The notes under the pieces were generated by a model. It made no database searches and was not told the DNA's origin. It saw only the letters and a program-made list of their open reading frames with translations. Of a stretch of DNA of 64,000 nt, positions 9,942 through 17,857 are shown one piece after another; within the stretch, counting starts at the first letter, position 1; each line of letters starts with the position of its first letter. Origin of the DNA: CAVSCR01 sp963726575 (lineage in GTDB: Bacteria; Actinomycetota; Actinomycetes; JAHEKZ01); contig CAVSCR010000007.1 of NCBI GenBank assembly GCA_963726575.1, positions 434,001-498,000 of the forward strand, in the 5' to 3' direction. Made by a program: the position numbers and the translations under genes.

Positions 9942-10406
9942 ATGCACCTGCGACGTCGGTATCGATTGGTCTCGATAGCGCTGGCCGGCGTCGCCTGCCT
10001 GGGCGCTCTCACCGCATGCGGAGCCAGTTCAGCGGGTGGGCAGGGCAACACCCCTGCATCGACGGTGTCCTCGACCGCCGGTTGCGCGGACGTAACGGCA
10101 CTCAAGGCGTCACTGGACGCGCTCACCAAGGTGAGGCCGTTGCAGGACGGGACTGCCGCGCTGACCACCGCGATCACGAACGTCAAGACCAACCTGGATG
10201 CCGCCCTGGCCTCGGCCTCGGCAACCCTGCAGCCCCAGGTCGCGCAAGTGAAGACGGCCTTCGCGGCACTACAGACGTCGGTGACTGGCCTGACCACCGA
10301 CAACCTGACCCAGAAGCTGCCCGACATCACGGCTGCGCTGGCCCAAGTGGGCACCGCGACGGCGGCCCTGGCTTCGTCGGTGACACAGAACTGTGCGACG
10401 AGCTAA
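9942..10406 (+). CDS. Secreted helical lipoprotein of unknown function
   Basis: A 154-residue protein with an Arg-rich signal peptide ending in a lipobox, ALTAC, with the lipidated Cys at about 26. The linker is Ser/Gly/Thr-rich. The remaining roughly 105 residues are Ala/Thr/Leu-rich amphipathic helices with heptad-like spacing and no Trp or Tyr. One Cys pair (AGCADV near the start and QNCATS at the end) could close the helical bundle. The AGAGAGAAG stretch before the ATG is a plausible ribosome site. A helical rod on the outer face of the membrane is implied. No family is recognised, and it stands apart from its neighbours, so the genomic context gives no role. Confidence 0.72.
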   Translation: MHLRRRYRLVSIALAGVACLGALTACGASSAGGQGNTPASTVSSTAGCADVTALKASLDALTKVRPLQDGTAALTTAITNVKTNLDAALASASATLQPQVAQVKTAFAALQTSVTGLTTDNLTQKLPDITAALAQVGTATAALASSVTQNCATS

Positions 10407-10505
10407 CCGGTTCTCCTCCGGTCCCAGACGCGCCTAGGTAACCCGGGCCGTGACGAGTCCGCGGCGCGCCTGAGACCATGAGAGCGCCGACGAAGGAGCC
10501 AACGA

Positions 10506-10706
10506 GTGAGCGCGAAGAAGAAGCCCCAGAAGAAGCAGGACAGTGGGCAGGAGGACGACCTGCACCGCAAGTACCGCGAAGCGCTCGAGCGCAAGAAGGC
10601 CAACGACAACGCCCCCGAGGGCCAGCGGAGCACGGAGAAGGGCCCAGCGGGTTCCAGCCACAGCGCCCACACCCAGCGGATGTTCCGGCGCAAGTCCGGC
10701 GGCTGA
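10506..10706 (+). CDS. DUF5302 family protein
   Basis: A 66-residue, highly charged protein with GTG start. It has the family layout: an acidic, Lys-rich N-terminus, the helix HRKYREALERKKA, a Gly/Ser/His-rich linker, and the conserved end RMFRRKSGG. DUF5302 is found only in actinobacteria and has no known biochemical role. The charge pattern suggests a small cytosolic or nucleic-acid-associated protein (inference). The stop codon overlaps the ATG of moaB as TGATG, so the two genes are translationally coupled. Confidence 0.88.
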   Translation: MSAKKKPQKKQDSGQEDDLHRKYREALERKKANDNAPEGQRSTEKGPAGSSHSAHTQRMFRRKSGG

Positions 10707-11197
10707 TGTCCGCCACGGGACGTCGGGCGTTGGTCCTCAGCATCTCGACGCGGGGCGCGGCCGGCATCCGTGAGGACACCGCCGGTCCGGTGTTGGCGGC
10801 CGGCATCGCTGATGCCGGCTTCGACGTGGCTGGCCCCGAGATGGTGCCGGACGGCAGTGCCGTCGGTGACGCCCTGAGGCAGGCCATCGCGACCGGGTTC
10901 GACGTCGTGGTGACGACGGGTGGCACTGGAGTGACCCCCAACGACGTCACCCCGGAACAGACCCGTCCACTGCTGGACCGCGAGCTGCCCGGCATCGCCG
11001 AGGCCATCCGAGCCGTGGGAGTGGCTCACGGCGTGCCAACCGCCGTCCTTTCACGAGGCCTGGCCGGAGTGGCCGGCGCCACCGTCATCGTCAACCTGCC
11101 GGGGTCGCCGAAGGCCATTCCGGACGGGCTCGAAGTGCTGGTTCCGGTGCTGGCGCACCTGATCGACCAGGTGCGCGGTGGCGACCACGCGCCGTGA
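10706..11197 (+). CDS. moaB: MogA/MoaB family molybdopterin adenylyltransferase-like protein
   Basis: A 163-residue protein of the MoCF-binding fold. It shows the characteristic TTGGTGVTPNDVTPEQT loop at about 70-86, which binds molybdopterin, and LPGSPKA near 135. Family members adenylylate molybdopterin or act as related cofactor-biosynthesis proteins in the cytoplasm. Length is normal for MoaB/Mog. The start overlaps the DUF5302 stop, and the next gene begins only 37 bases later. No other molybdenum cofactor gene is in the window. The assignment to MogA versus MoaB is not certain from sequence alone, as the two are distinguished by subtle residues. Confidence 0.9.
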   Translation: MSATGRRALVLSISTRGAAGIREDTAGPVLAAGIADAGFDVAGPEMVPDGSAVGDALRQAIATGFDVVVTTGGTGVTPNDVTPEQTRPLLDRELPGIAEAIRAVGVAHGVPTAVLSRGLAGVAGATVIVNLPGSPKAIPDGLEVLVPVLAHLIDQVRGGDHAP

Positions 11198-11234
11198 CAG
11201 GCTGTCAGCCACGCAAGTGAAGGAGGCCTCGCCG

Positions 11235-12236
11235 GTGTCAGTGGACCTACGCCAGCGGAACTTTCTGAAGGAGCTCGACTTCTCCCCCGCCGAATGGCGC
11301 TGGCTGCTCGAGCGGTCCGCCTCGTTGAAGGCCGACAAGCGCGCCGGCACCGAACGGCCGCAACTGGCGGGCAAGAACATCGCGCTGATCTTCGAGAAGA
11401 CGTCGACGCGCACGAGGTGTGCCTTCGAGGTGGCCGCATACGACCAGGGCGCGCACGTCACCTACCTGGAACCGAGCAGCAGCCAGATCGGCCACAAGGA
11501 GTCGATCAAGGACACCGCCCGCGTTCTAGGCCGCTACTACGACGGCATCGAGTACCGCGGATCGTCGCAGGCACTGGTCGAGGAGCTCGGTGCGTTTGCC
11601 GGTGTCCCGGTGTGGAACGGGCTCACTGACGAGTGGCACCCAACCCAGATGCTCTGCGACATCCTCACGATGCGGGAGCACTGCGCCAAGCCGGACGAGG
11701 AGATCTCGTTCGCGTACTGCGGGGACGCGCGCAACAACATGGGCCACTCGTTGCTCATCACCGGCGCGATGATGGGCATGGACGTGCGCATGGCGGCGCC
11801 GAAGCAGCTGGCGAACCACGAGTCGGTGGTGGCTCGCGCCACCGAGATCGCCAGCGAGACCGGCGCGCGGCTGACCGTGACCGACGACGTGGCAGAGGGT
11901 GTCCGCGGCGTCGACTTCGTCTACACCGACGTATGGGTCTCGATGGGTGAGCCCAAGGAGGTGTGGGACGACCGCATCGGGCTCCTTCTTCCGTACCAGG
12001 TGAACGCCGAGCTTCTCGAACGAACCGGCAACCCCGACGTGAAGTTCATGCACTGCCTGCCGGCCTTCCACGACCGCAACACGACAGTGGGCGCCGAGTT
12101 GTTCGACCGCACGGGTCTGTCGGCGCTGGAGGTGACCGACGAGGTGTTCGAGTCATCGGCGTCGATCGTGTTCGACCAGGCAGAGAACCGGCTGCACACC
12201 GCGAAGGCCGTGATGGTCGAAACATTGCGCGGGTAG
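11235..12236 (+). CDS. argF: Ornithine carbamoyltransferase
   Basis: A 333-residue enzyme that transfers a carbamoyl group from carbamoyl phosphate to ornithine, giving citrulline. The carbamoyl-phosphate loop STRTRC is near residue 56, HPTQ near 133, the ornithine-side motif DVWVSMGEP near 230, and HCLPAFHD near 272. It matches the longer enzyme type that also includes E. coli ArgF/ArgI and catabolic ArcB, so an arginine-deiminase-pathway role is possible. No argGH or arcA genes lie beside it. The GTG at 11235 is supported by AGGAGG eight bases upstream, whereas the in-frame start at 11178 overlaps moaB without one. The gene is complete. Confidence 0.93.
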   Translation: MSVDLRQRNFLKELDFSPAEWRWLLERSASLKADKRAGTERPQLAGKNIALIFEKTSTRTRCAFEVAAYDQGAHVTYLEPSSSQIGHKESIKDTARVLGRYYDGIEYRGSSQALVEELGAFAGVPVWNGLTDEWHPTQMLCDILTMREHCAKPDEEISFAYCGDARNNMGHSLLITGAMMGMDVRMAAPKQLANHESVVARATEIASETGARLTVTDDVAEGVRGVDFVYTDVWVSMGEPKEVWDDRIGLLLPYQVNAELLERTGNPDVKFMHCLPAFHDRNTTVGAELFDRTGLSALEVTDEVFESSASIVFDQAENRLHTAKAVMVETLRG

Positions 12237-12246
12237 CGGCGGCTGC

Positions 12247-12309
12247 TGTTGATCAAGGAGCAGATGTCGGGTCTTCCCGATCAACTGACACATCAAGTCC
12301 AAGATCAAC
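12247..12309. repeat. Dispersed 63-bp GATCAAC repeat, copy 1
   Basis: One GTTGATC and two GATCAAC heptamers are spaced by 24 and 17 bases. The same pattern and spacing recur at 48175-48237. The block ACACATCAAGTCCAAGATCAAC is identical in both (with the first two and last bases trimmed, 19 bases shown as ACATCAAGTCCAAGATCAA). The outer inverted heptamers can pair into a stem-loop. This copy lies at the convergent junction after argF and supplies the last codons and stop of the cyclase gene. It is probably a REP/MITE-like interspersed element. Confidence 0.8.
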
Positions 12310-15300
12310 GGGGGTTGGGGAGATGCGGGGCCAGCCGAGGCCGAGGGCGGCGCGAGCACGCTCGGCGTCACCCCGTGCACCTTCGGCTGACCGGTCACCC
12401 GCTGCCGCCAACGCGGCAGCTCGTCCGACCAGGCAGTACGAGTGCTCCAGCCGGTTGCCCGCCGCCCACCACTGCTGGGCCGAGCCGGAGAACGTCTCGA
12501 CGGCTCGCTGGTACTCACCGGCGTCGAGGTCCAACCATCCGACGGCGGTGCGCTGGGCAAGACCTCGCAGCGTGCGGTCGGCTCGGCCTGGTGTCGCCAG
12601 AACGGACGCCCAATCCGCAGCTCCGCACGCCAGCGCGAGTCTGACGTAGCCGAGCAGGTGGTGGCCGTACGACGATGTCTCGCGGGCTTTGGGCAACGCC
12701 AGGAACCGGTCCAGCAGATCGATGGCAGTGTCACGATCCCCGGTGAGGTAGGCACACCGTGCGCCGGCCAGCACAGTCACGACGACACCCTCAGGGTCCT
12801 GCTTGCCTTGCTCCAGCGCCGCATCGGTCCGCTCCATCACCTCAGGACGACAGACCTCCAGAACGTCGAGGCGCTCGAGCTCGGTCCCCGCGGCGACCAA
12901 TGCGCCCAACGCGTCGATGCCGATCAAGCTCGTCGCGTGGGCGGGGACCGCTGTCTGGGCTTCGGCCATCACATCGATGACGTCACCTGACTCGAGCAAA
13001 GGACCGAGCCGGGTCACCTTGGTCCATTGCCCGATGTTGAGCAGCCCGTGCGACGTCGCGTAGTCGACGGCCTCCGCGTATGCCCTAATGGCGGCATCCG
13101 GACCAAGGACGCTCCAGATACCTTCGGCGCGGACGCTGAGTGCACTCGCGATCGAGCTGATCGGGGCACGCTCGGCAGTCAGGCGACGAATCGCTTCGTC
13201 GTGATCGACCAAACCCTCTGGATCGCCGAACTGCAGCCGCAGCATCGCGCGAGCCCGAAGCGCGGGAAGAGGAATAGGAAGTCCGGCGGCCGCCGCGCGC
13301 TGTTGCGCCTCGTCAGCAACGCTGAGGCCCTCTTCATCCGCAATTGTCGCGGCAAGAGTCAACGCCAAGTTGGCGACTGGGTCACGAGCACCCTGCACCG
13401 GTAGCAAAGACCGACCGATCTCCGCAGCCTCGCGGTCCGCGCGCAGGGCTCCATCGAGGTCACCCAGCTGGTAGCAGCCGTCGCCTAGCTCCATCAGCGC
13501 CGTGGCGAACAGGCGCCGATCCTCACTGCCTCGGAGCATGTCCACCACGCGGCCGCGCACCTCGGTCGCTTCGGCCACCCGGTCGACGGCAAACGCAGCG
13601 GTTGCCCAGGACAACAAGGTTTCTGGCTCGGTCGGATCACCAGGCGTGGTCAAACCACGCGCGATCTCAAGCATCCCGAACGCCTGGCGCACGTCCAAGG
13701 CCATGGCTCGCCTAGCCGCCAGACGGGAATAGGTCAGAGCCAGTGCCGTGGCGCGGGCAGCGGTCTGGCTGTCGCCAGCCAACGTCGCCAGGTCGAGAGC
13801 CGACGTCGCGTGGAACACCAGCACCTCGGCCACCTCGTCCACGCGCGAGTTGGCGACGGCCTCCATCCACTCGATGGCACGCAGATGCGCGTGACGACGC
13901 CACGCGCGTGGGGCGCGATCGTAGGCGACGTCGCGCAGCAGCACGTGCGAGAACGAGTACTCCTCCTCGCCGGCAAGAGTGCTTCGGTCGTGGCGTCCGA
14001 CGATCCCTCGCCGCGACAGTGTGTCGAGCGTGCGGCGGACGTCGTCGTCGTCCAAGTCGCCGAGGACACAGATCGCTCCGGTCCAGAACACCTTTCCGAT
14101 CACAGCCGCGCACTGCACGATCGCTCGCTCGACCAGTGACAACGTGTCGAGGCGAGCGCCGAGCAGTGCGTGAATCGTGGTGGGGACGGGGAGGGAGTCG
14201 GCCTCCTCAGGGTCGGACCCGCCCAGCCGGCGGGAGTCCCGGACCAACCGCGCGAACTCGCGGGCGAACAGCGGATTCCCGGCTGCCCGTTCGAGCAGAG
14301 AGTGCCGCAGCGACATCGACAGTGCCTGCCCCGCTGGCCCGAGTTCGGCTGCTACCACCTGCTCGGTCGCCGTTGCATCGAGTGGGAGCAACGGAATTTG
14401 ATGCGCCAGCGCACTTGGCCAGCCGGGGATCTCTTCCAGCAAACTTGGTCTCGTCGACAGCACCACCAGCAGATGCGAAGGAAGTGGCTTGGCGGCGACA
14501 TGCTCGACGAACGCCCGCATCGCTCCGTCGGCCCAGTGCACGTCCTCGATGACCAGCACCGTTGGCATGTCGCGGCTCAAGCTCACCAACGCGGTCACCC
14601 AAGCCGAGAACAGCTCCTCCCTGTCAACACTGCTCGAGGTCACCCCCAACAGCGGAAGCAGCCGCGGCACCACCCAGTCGGCGTCGGGGTCACCCTCGAA
14701 TGCCGACTCGACCTTCGACGTCACCAGCTGCGACGAGTCGGAGTCGAGTACGCCAGTCGACTGCTTGAGCACCTCCGCCAGAGCGGAGAAGGTGACGCCC
14801 GTTCCGTACGGCAGACACCGACCCTTCCGCCACGTGACCCGGAACGGCTGCGCCTTCGCCACGGACTCGAACTCCAAGAGCAAGCGGGACTTGCCCGACC
14901 CTGCCTCACCGCTGAGAGTCACGACCTGCGATCGAGCAGCATGTGCGACGTCATGGAGATGAGTGCCGAGCTGTGCGAGCTCCTGGGTGCGGCCGACTAG
15001 AGGGAGCACGTCCGGCGGGGCTGACTGACGGACGCCGCGGAGCCGCCAGTGCTCGAGCGGCCCCGGCTGACCCTTCACAGACGATGCCGGCTGAGGCTCG
15101 AACGAGAACCGATGCCTCGTCCGGTCCAGGACCTCGCGGCTGACGACGACTGTGTCGGGGGAAGCCAGTGACTGCAGACGCTGAGCCAGGTTCACGACAT
15201 GCCCAGCGATGAACCCTTCGCCCGCGGCGGGGCTCGCACCCAGATCCGCGACCGCCTCCCCGACATGGATCCCGAGATGCACATGAAGGGATTGCGCTGC

Positions 15301-15675
15301 CGACCTGTTGTACTCGGCGAGAGCCTCCAGCACCCCCAGTGCCGCGAAGAGGGCTCGTTCACAGTCATCGTCATGGGCAGCGTCGTACCCGAAGACGGCG
15401 ACGACGGCATCGCCGATGAACTTCTCGACAACCGCCCCATAAGACTCCAAGCACTCACGAGTGAGCGACAGATAGGTCCGCAGGAGCCGTTGCACGTCCT
15501 CTGCATCGCTTTGGTAGGCGAGTTCGGAGAAGTTCACCAGGTCGCAGAACAACACGGCGATGACGCGGCGTTCGATGAGGCCCGGTGCGGTCGAGCCCAT
15601 CAGTGACCCGCAGTAGGGACAGAAGCGGAACGCGGCCTCGACCTCAGCTCCGCAGTTCGAGCATGCGGTAGGCAC
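12253..15675 (-). CDS. Class III adenylate/guanylate cyclase with AAA ATPase and TPR regions
   Basis: About 1140 residues. A zinc ribbon comes first, with Cys at 5, 8, 19 and 22. Next is a class III cyclase domain at about 35-190 with metal-binding VLFCDLVNFS (Asp45) and EKFIGDAVVAVFG (Asp89). A STAND-type ATPase follows, with GEAGSGKSR near 255 and VLVIEDVHWADG near 370. A long alpha-helical TPR-like C-terminus completes it. This layout is known for mycobacterial and streptomycete signalling cyclases. I place the start at GTG 15675, seven bases after the upstream gene's stop, rather than further inside that gene. The last residues are encoded by the dispersed repeat. It probably makes cAMP in response to an unknown signal (inference). 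Confidence 0.85.
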   Translation of the reverse strand: MPTACSNCGAEVEAAFRFCPYCGSLMGSTAPGLIERRVIAVLFCDLVNFSELAYQSDAEDVQRLLRTYLSLTRECLESYGAVVEKFIGDAVVAVFGYDAAHDDDCERALFAALGVLEALAEYNRSAAQSLHVHLGIHVGEAVADLGASPAAGEGFIAGHVVNLAQRLQSLASPDTVVVSREVLDRTRHRFSFEPQPASSVKGQPGPLEHWRLRGVRQSAPPDVLPLVGRTQELAQLGTHLHDVAHAARSQVVTLSGEAGSGKSRLLLEFESVAKAQPFRVTWRKGRCLPYGTGVTFSALAEVLKQSTGVLDSDSSQLVTSKVESAFEGDPDADWVVPRLLPLLGVTSSSVDREELFSAWVTALVSLSRDMPTVLVIEDVHWADGAMRAFVEHVAAKPLPSHLLVVLSTRPSLLEEIPGWPSALAHQIPLLPLDATATEQVVAAELGPAGQALSMSLRHSLLERAAGNPLFAREFARLVRDSRRLGGSDPEEADSLPVPTTIHALLGARLDTLSLVERAIVQCAAVIGKVFWTGAICVLGDLDDDDVRRTLDTLSRRGIVGRHDRSTLAGEEEYSFSHVLLRDVAYDRAPRAWRRHAHLRAIEWMEAVANSRVDEVAEVLVFHATSALDLATLAGDSQTAARATALALTYSRLAARRAMALDVRQAFGMLEIARGLTTPGDPTEPETLLSWATAAFAVDRVAEATEVRGRVVDMLRGSEDRRLFATALMELGDGCYQLGDLDGALRADREAAEIGRSLLPVQGARDPVANLALTLAATIADEEGLSVADEAQQRAAAAGLPIPLPALRARAMLRLQFGDPEGLVDHDEAIRRLTAERAPISSIASALSVRAEGIWSVLGPDAAIRAYAEAVDYATSHGLLNIGQWTKVTRLGPLLESGDVIDVMAEAQTAVPAHATSLIGIDALGALVAAGTELERLDVLEVCRPEVMERTDAALEQGKQDPEGVVVTVLAGARCAYLTGDRDTAIDLLDRFLALPKARETSSYGHHLLGYVRLALACGAADWASVLATPGRADRTLRGLAQRTAVGWLDLDAGEYQRAVETFSGSAQQWWAAGNRLEHSYCLVGRAAALAAAGDRSAEGARGDAERARAALGLGWPRISPTPVDLGLDVSVDREDPTSAP

Positions 15676-15682
15676 TACCGGG

Positions 15683-16267
15683 TCATTCGTCGGCCCAGGT
15701 CGCGTTGTCGGTCCAGCTCGCCAGTAGGACGTCGGACGCCGCGGCGGACGGCAGCCCATCGAGTCTGTCGAGAACCGCGAACAGGCCGTCGTCGTCGGGT
15801 GCGCCAAGATCGAGGAGCACGTCTGTGGTGGCGCCGTAGGTGCGGCTGGCCGCTACCCCGAAACCCGCCGCCGCCTGCTCGTCGTCGTTCAGCGACGCGA
15901 CTCGCTCGGTCAGTTCCGACATCAGAGCTGCCGGATTGCTGGTCGAGAAGCGGACGAGCGCGCCACGACGCTGCTTGCCGTGCTTGACGGCATGCCCGAT
16001 GACAAGGGTGTGTTCGCCGAGTGTCATGGTCCAGGTGGTGTGCCCCGCTCCGGCCGCTGCGATCTCAGGCAAGACCTCGTCCTGCAGTCGGGCGATGGAA
16101 TCACAGTCCACCGCGACGAAGGCCACCGCCGAGCCGACCGTCCGCCCGGCGAACCGGACTCCTGGGACAGTCAGCACCGCCTCGACGAAATCAGCCGGCG
16201 GGATGAGCGTGCGCTCGACGAAGGCGTAGGCGCTGATCGGAGCGTTGGACTCGGGCTGTTGAGACAT
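15683..16267 (-). CDS. Hypothetical protein upstream of the cyclase
   Basis: A 194-residue soluble protein that I do not recognise. It starts at ATG 16267 after a GGGGGTGG stretch. There is no signal peptide or membrane segment. It is a mixed alpha/beta protein with several short strands (AVAFVAVDCDS, HTTWTMTLGEHTLVIGH), an internal HGKQRRGALVRF segment and an acidic C-terminal third. Its stop is seven bases before the cyclase start, so the pair probably form one transcript. The protein may be an input or partner for the cyclase, based on position only. Third-position GC is high, supporting a real gene. Confidence 0.68.
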   Translation of the reverse strand: MSQQPESNAPISAYAFVERTLIPPADFVEAVLTVPGVRFAGRTVGSAVAFVAVDCDSIARLQDEVLPEIAAAGAGHTTWTMTLGEHTLVIGHAVKHGKQRRGALVRFSTSNPAALMSELTERVASLNDDEQAAAGFGVAASRTYGATTDVLLDLGAPDDDGLFAVLDRLDGLPSAAASDVLLASWTDNATWADE

Positions 16268-16342
16268 GGGTGCCACCCCCGAGGGACGGGTCGCGGATCG
16301 GTCCGGCCAGCATGATCGCTCCGGCACCTGCACGGCAACCGT

Positions 16343-17788
16343 TTACGCGTCCAACTCCAGAGTCCGCCGGTCGATGAACTCACGTAGCTCGGCGTCGACA
16401 CCGGCGTCGATGCCCGGATCCTCGTAGGTGTCCAGGATCGCCTTCCAGTGCTCGCTGGCCATCACGTCCGCGGTCCTGGCCCCCTGCTTGACCCAGGTGG
16501 GATAGGCCTGGGACCGGAACAGCGGGCTCATGAACGAGTCGGTGCGGAAGCGCTCGAGGGTGTGCTCGTGGGCGAGGAACAGGCCGCCGGGCCCCACCTC
16601 GGCGATCGCGTCGTAGGCCAGCTGCTCGTCGTCCACCGTCAGGCCGGCTCGGATCCGCTCGAACATCCGGATCGTCTCGACGTCGAGGGCGAGCTTCTCG
16701 AACGACGCGGTGAGCCCGCCCTCGAGCCAGCCAGCCGAGTGGACCACCAGGTCGCAGCGCGCGAGGTAGGTGGTCCACAGCGACATGGCGCTCTCGGTGG
16801 CGGCCTGAGCGTCCAGCGCCATGCTCGAGCAGAGGCCGCCACCGCCGCGCAGCGGCAGACCATAACGTCGCGCCAGCTGGCTGCCGGCAAACGTTGCGAG
16901 CACCGACTCGGGCAGGCCGAGTGATGGTCCTCCGGAGCGCATGTCCACGCCGTTGAAGAAGCAGCCGAAGATGCACGGGGTGCCCGGCCGCACCAGCTGT
17001 GCCATCGCGACGCCCGCCAGCGTCTCGGCGACCAGCAACGAGAGCCCGCCCGCCAACGTGACCGGGGCGGACGCGCCGGCGAGCAGGAACGGCGTGATGG
17101 CGACCGGCTGAGCCGACTCTGCGCACGCCATGAGCATGTCGACCATCAGCTCGTCCCAGACCAAAGGACTGTTGGGGTTGACGATTCCGATGATCCCCGG
17201 GTCAGCGGCCAACGCGTCGGCGCCACCCGCGGCGATGGCCGCGAGCGCGATCGCATCGCGGGCCTTGGGCCCGCTGGTGCCGTAGATGATGTAGGGACGC
17301 CCACTCCAGCGCAGGATCGAGTAGTCCATCTCGAGATGCCGGCTGGTGTGCTCGAGGTCCTGCGCCTCGGTCGTGCCGCTTTGCATGAGCGGCAGGACGT
17401 TGCTGGCGTGAGCCAGCTTCACGAGCTCGACGTGGTCGGCCATGGTCCCGTCGCGCCGGCCGCGCTGCAGGTCTGAGACGAACGGCGGGCCACCGACCGG
17501 AGAGTGGGCCAGGCTGCCGCCGCCGAGAGTGACCGTGCGGGACCGGTCCCGACCGGTCAAGGACATGCTGGCGGGCGCTTTGGCCAGTTGTTCGGCGATG
17601 AACCCCGCGTCCCAGCGGACCCGGGTGCCGTCGACGCGTTGGCCGGCTCCGGCAAGCATCTCCAGCGCTGGGTCGAAGTGCACCTCGGTGCCGATGTCCT
17701 CCAGGATCCGCATCGCCTGTGCGTGAATCTGATCCATCGCCGCTGGTGACAGCGGCTCGATCGGCAGTCCCGCGAACAGGTCGGACAC
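16343..17788 (-). CDS. Trimethylamine methyltransferase (MttB) family protein
   Basis: A 481-residue TIM-barrel protein of the MttB superfamily, recognised by its N-terminal HAQAMRILEDIGTEV helix, the GSGTTEA-like SGTTEAQDL segment, and the glycine-rich LRGGGGLCSSMALDAQ region. There is no in-frame TAG, so this is a non-pyrrolysine member, like the bacterial MtgB group that demethylates glycine betaine and related quaternary amines onto a corrinoid protein. No corrinoid protein, reductive activase or tetrahydrofolate partner gene lies nearby, so the substrate and acceptor are unknown. The start at 17788 and the length suit the family. It is separated from the hydrolase by 69 bases. Confidence 0.85.
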   Translation of the reverse strand: MSDLFAGLPIEPLSPAAMDQIHAQAMRILEDIGTEVHFDPALEMLAGAGQRVDGTRVRWDAGFIAEQLAKAPASMSLTGRDRSRTVTLGGGSLAHSPVGGPPFVSDLQRGRRDGTMADHVELVKLAHASNVLPLMQSGTTEAQDLEHTSRHLEMDYSILRWSGRPYIIYGTSGPKARDAIALAAIAAGGADALAADPGIIGIVNPNSPLVWDELMVDMLMACAESAQPVAITPFLLAGASAPVTLAGGLSLLVAETLAGVAMAQLVRPGTPCIFGCFFNGVDMRSGGPSLGLPESVLATFAGSQLARRYGLPLRGGGGLCSSMALDAQAATESAMSLWTTYLARCDLVVHSAGWLEGGLTASFEKLALDVETIRMFERIRAGLTVDDEQLAYDAIAEVGPGGLFLAHEHTLERFRTDSFMSPLFRSQAYPTWVKQGARTADVMASEHWKAILDTYEDPGIDAGVDAELREFIDRRTLELDA

Positions 17789-17857
17789 GACGGCTCCTCA
17801 GCGTTGCCGGCTCGCCAGCCGGGTGGGGAAGGGACCGACGCTACTCAACAGCCTCCC

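Noticed and set aside
12253..15807. A longer cyclase starting at 15807
   Set aside because: It would overlap 125 bases of the upstream gene, which has a good coding frame; the zinc ribbon starts right after GTG 15675.
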